A stretch of 64,000 nucleotides of DNA from Atrichornis clamosus (taxonomy: Eukaryota; Chordata; Aves; Passeriformes; Menuridae), in the NCBI GenBank assembly GCA_013400975.1, contig WBMZ01004785.1, forward strand, positions 27,675-91,674. Reading direction: 5' to 3'. Shown one piece after another: positions 61,601 to 64,000 of this stretch. A model generated the notes under the pieces. It was given only the letters and a program-made list of their open reading frames with translations. It did not search any database and was not told where the DNA came from. Position 1 is the stretch's first letter; each line of letters starts with the position of its first letter. The position numbers and the translations under genes are program-made.

Positions 61601-64000
61601 TATGGGACACATCAAGGCAAAAAGTACAGAGACAAAACAGAGTCAGCGTGGTTCAGCAGCACTTTGTTAGCTCTGGCTTAACACCAGACATGTGAGACAC
61701 AAGCTGGGACGTAGAATACTATGTAGGTGTTTCTGCACTGTGTTTCTAAAAGTCTCAGTCCTGGTGGGACTGACCCTTTCAGCGCCAGCTCAGTTCTTAC
61801 CACAGCACGTTTGTCCTTCCACTGCAGCTTAAGCAGAGTTGAACTGAACACTGTGAAAAAAACTTGAGTGTTGTTTTGTTTTTTTAGAGCCAGTGAAGAT
61901 TCACCTAGCCTTATTAAAGGGAAACTGATATGTTGGCAACATTCATATTGATTTCTCTGTAGGTACTTTTATCTAAGAATGTAGCTCAAAATTCAGTATA
62001 AAATGAAGGGAAACACAAAGCTACTGTTGGGGATATATCATTGTGAGGAGAGATACAGGGAAAGAGAAAATACTGTGAAACATCCTGGAATTTTTGGTTG
62101 ACCTTTTGAATCCTAGCTGAAAACCAAACAAAACCAGAAAACAGATAAAACCAACTAAACTCTCCCTCCCCAAACTCACAAAAAGCACCATAAAACTTTT
62201 TCCTAGAATACTGTTTTATTATTGCGTTTTTGTAACTTTTCACATAAGATGAAATTCCTTTGAAATTTAGTGTAAACTACAATGATGTACTTTTTTTTTT
62301 GGTAGTATTTCTCAAAAGGAAGTCTTCATAAGCAAATGAAAACAGACTCAAAATCTGTATGAAGGGAAACTATGTTGCATGTGATTTTGGAAGTGGTGAT
62401 AACTACTCACTGACAACAATAAGTATTTCAGAATAGCCTGTCATACATTTCTAATTCTTGGCTTCCCTATTTGATGTGATATGTGTCCTATTTAAATTAA
62501 TGCCATAACCAGGAATAGACAAGTTTCTCAAACAATGTAGATCAACATAGATTCAATTAAGTCGATTGACCAAAACTAGAGGAGAATACAAATTAGTTGA
62601 GCTAATCTTAATTCTGGTTTAAGTTTTAGATAGTTAATTTACAATTTTTCATCCACTTTCCTTGTGAATCTTATTCACAACCAAAATAGGAAATTGTGAA
62701 GGAATGATGCAGAACTTCATCAGATAATCTCCTATTTCTGTTAGTTCTTTTTGATTCAAGTGCTGTGGCAGACATGGATTTTGCTTGTCTTTTTTTTGAC
62801 CCCTGCTTGTCTCAGCATTTTTTATTTTCCCTATTGTATCTCTTCTCATATCTTATATCCTATATCCTGTATTATCTGAGAGAAAGAACTAGACCTTTTT
62901 TTCTTTTTTAGAGTTGAAACTAAGGACAACATGGTGAGAGAGTGATGCAGAGCTACAGGGAGTCTGAAAAATGAAGGAGACAGGCACGATGACAAAATAA
63001 GAGGTCACCTCTCCTCTTGAATGACAATCTTGAATAATACCTCAGTGAATCATCTTAGAGTAACTTGATCAAGACCTGGTGATTACTGAGATGCTGTGTA
63101 AATGAAAGGAGTTTATATTTGAGAAACTTATGAGAAAGGATCTCCAAGAACACAGAAAATGGAGGAGAAGAGTACTCAGGAAAAGATTAAATACTGGAGA
63201 TAAAACAAGTAGCATAAGATGATGAGTTTGCAAGTAAAATATAAAAATAAAAAGAATAAGTAGAGGAAGAAAGTAACAGCTAGTATTGCAAGGGCATAGA
63301 AAGGCATGATGTGAGACAGCTACAGATGGAGAAACAGGAAAAATGAGACCAAGTTAGATGAAAGAGCAGCAGGAGTTTATTTGAGGTTGAATAAGAGCCA
63401 AAGGTGAACACAGTGGAATCTGCTATTCATCCATCATGATAGATTTGACAGATTCCTCCTAAAGTATCAAGAATTACTTTGCCAAACTGTGCGGTCGAAG
63501 AATATGAAAGGTTTTAAAGTGTTATTTTTCTTATATTCTTTTTATGTTAAAAACAAAACAAAAAGTAGGGAGAAGGACTGAATAAACTGTGATAATAGAT
63601 AGATGACTGTGAAGATAAAATAACATTGTCCACATTTCCAAGACCTTCAGCCACAGATAGGTGTTCAGAAACACAACAAAATGACTGGATGAAGTCAATT
63701 TCAGAGAAAAACAGCCTTCAGCTTACCATGATTGCAAAGATCCTGGAGTTCAAAGGAGACAAATTTGCACTCATTATGCAATTGCCATCTCTAATTTTGA
63801 CACACAAAGAAAAGGGGAAAAAAAATGTTGCATGCCACGTTGCAGGAGATAAAGAATGATCATGAGGGAGGAAGATTTAAAAATAACACAATATCAAAGT
63901 AGGTTATAACTGTTCATGGAAAAGTTGCATATAGATAGTTGAATGTAGTCAAGAAGAAATAACTGCAAAGTTTACAAACAAGTTGTGGTGGGTTTGTGTT
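58609..64000. other. AT-rich single-copy DNA, no confirmed gene
   Basis: No transposon or RNA gene is recognised. The only frame of note is 59965-60306 (+), 113 codons from an ATG, with a hydrophobic start (MLFILLCSTAGVLS). It has no domain I know, and its length is reachable by chance in a window this size. An isolated GGGGCGGGG box lies near 61233. The last 17 bases (TGTGGTGGGTTTGTGTT) resemble the start of another avian LTR but are too short to call. Confidence 0.55.

Noticed and set aside
63984..64000. Start of a third LTR at the window edge
   Set aside because: The 17 bases TGTGGTGGGTTTGTGTT resemble another avian LTR start, but they are too few to support a call.

Overview
The window looks like bird nuclear DNA. 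The evidence is six stretches that I recognise as CR1 LINE copies, most showing the CR1 3' end (a GGTTGGAAGAGACC-like block next to ATTCTATG-type octamers), plus two solo LTRs of a common avian ERVL-like family. The rest is AT-rich by eye, low in CpG, low in repeats and densely stopped in all frames, as expected of intergenic or deep intronic vertebrate DNA. I cannot name the species. I found no protein-coding gene, rRNA, tRNA, CRISPR array or bacterial-type operon that I can defend. The longer open frames are chance frames, lie inside CR1 copies, or open only at non-ATG codons.

Layout. 1-5680 is single-copy AT-rich DNA with A/C-rich and T/G-rich low-complexity tracts. 5681-6000 is a CR1 3' fragment (-). 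8482-9395 is a longer CR1 copy (-). 9396-10600 is an unassigned block that becomes GC- and CpG-richer towards its right end. 10601-16754 is single-copy, with a possible 60-nt exon at 13845-13904. 16755-17328 is a CR1 reverse-transcriptase fragment (+), dead and truncated. 17329-19464 carries a tight triple octamer (ATGCAAAT) cluster at 18018-18060. 19465-19991 (-), 26834-27157 (-) and 29790-30340 (+) are further CR1 copies. 30341-46173 is almost 16 kb with no recognisable transposon. 46174-46766 and 56894-57475 are solo LTRs (+) with target-site duplications of 5 and 6 bp. 58455-58608 is a short CR1 3' end (+). The remainder to 64000 is single-copy AT-rich DNA.

Nothing here resembles an operon or a multi-gene system. 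The observations most worth checking are the octamer cluster, a textbook splice acceptor in front of a 77-codon frame at 53791, a 60-nt candidate exon at 13845, a 17-nt candidate microexon at 35086, three perfect inverted repeats, two GC/CpG-rich islands and the unequal target duplications of the two LTRs. All repeat names come from recognition by eye. A repeat-library search, a whole-genome alignment and RNA-seq would settle most of them.
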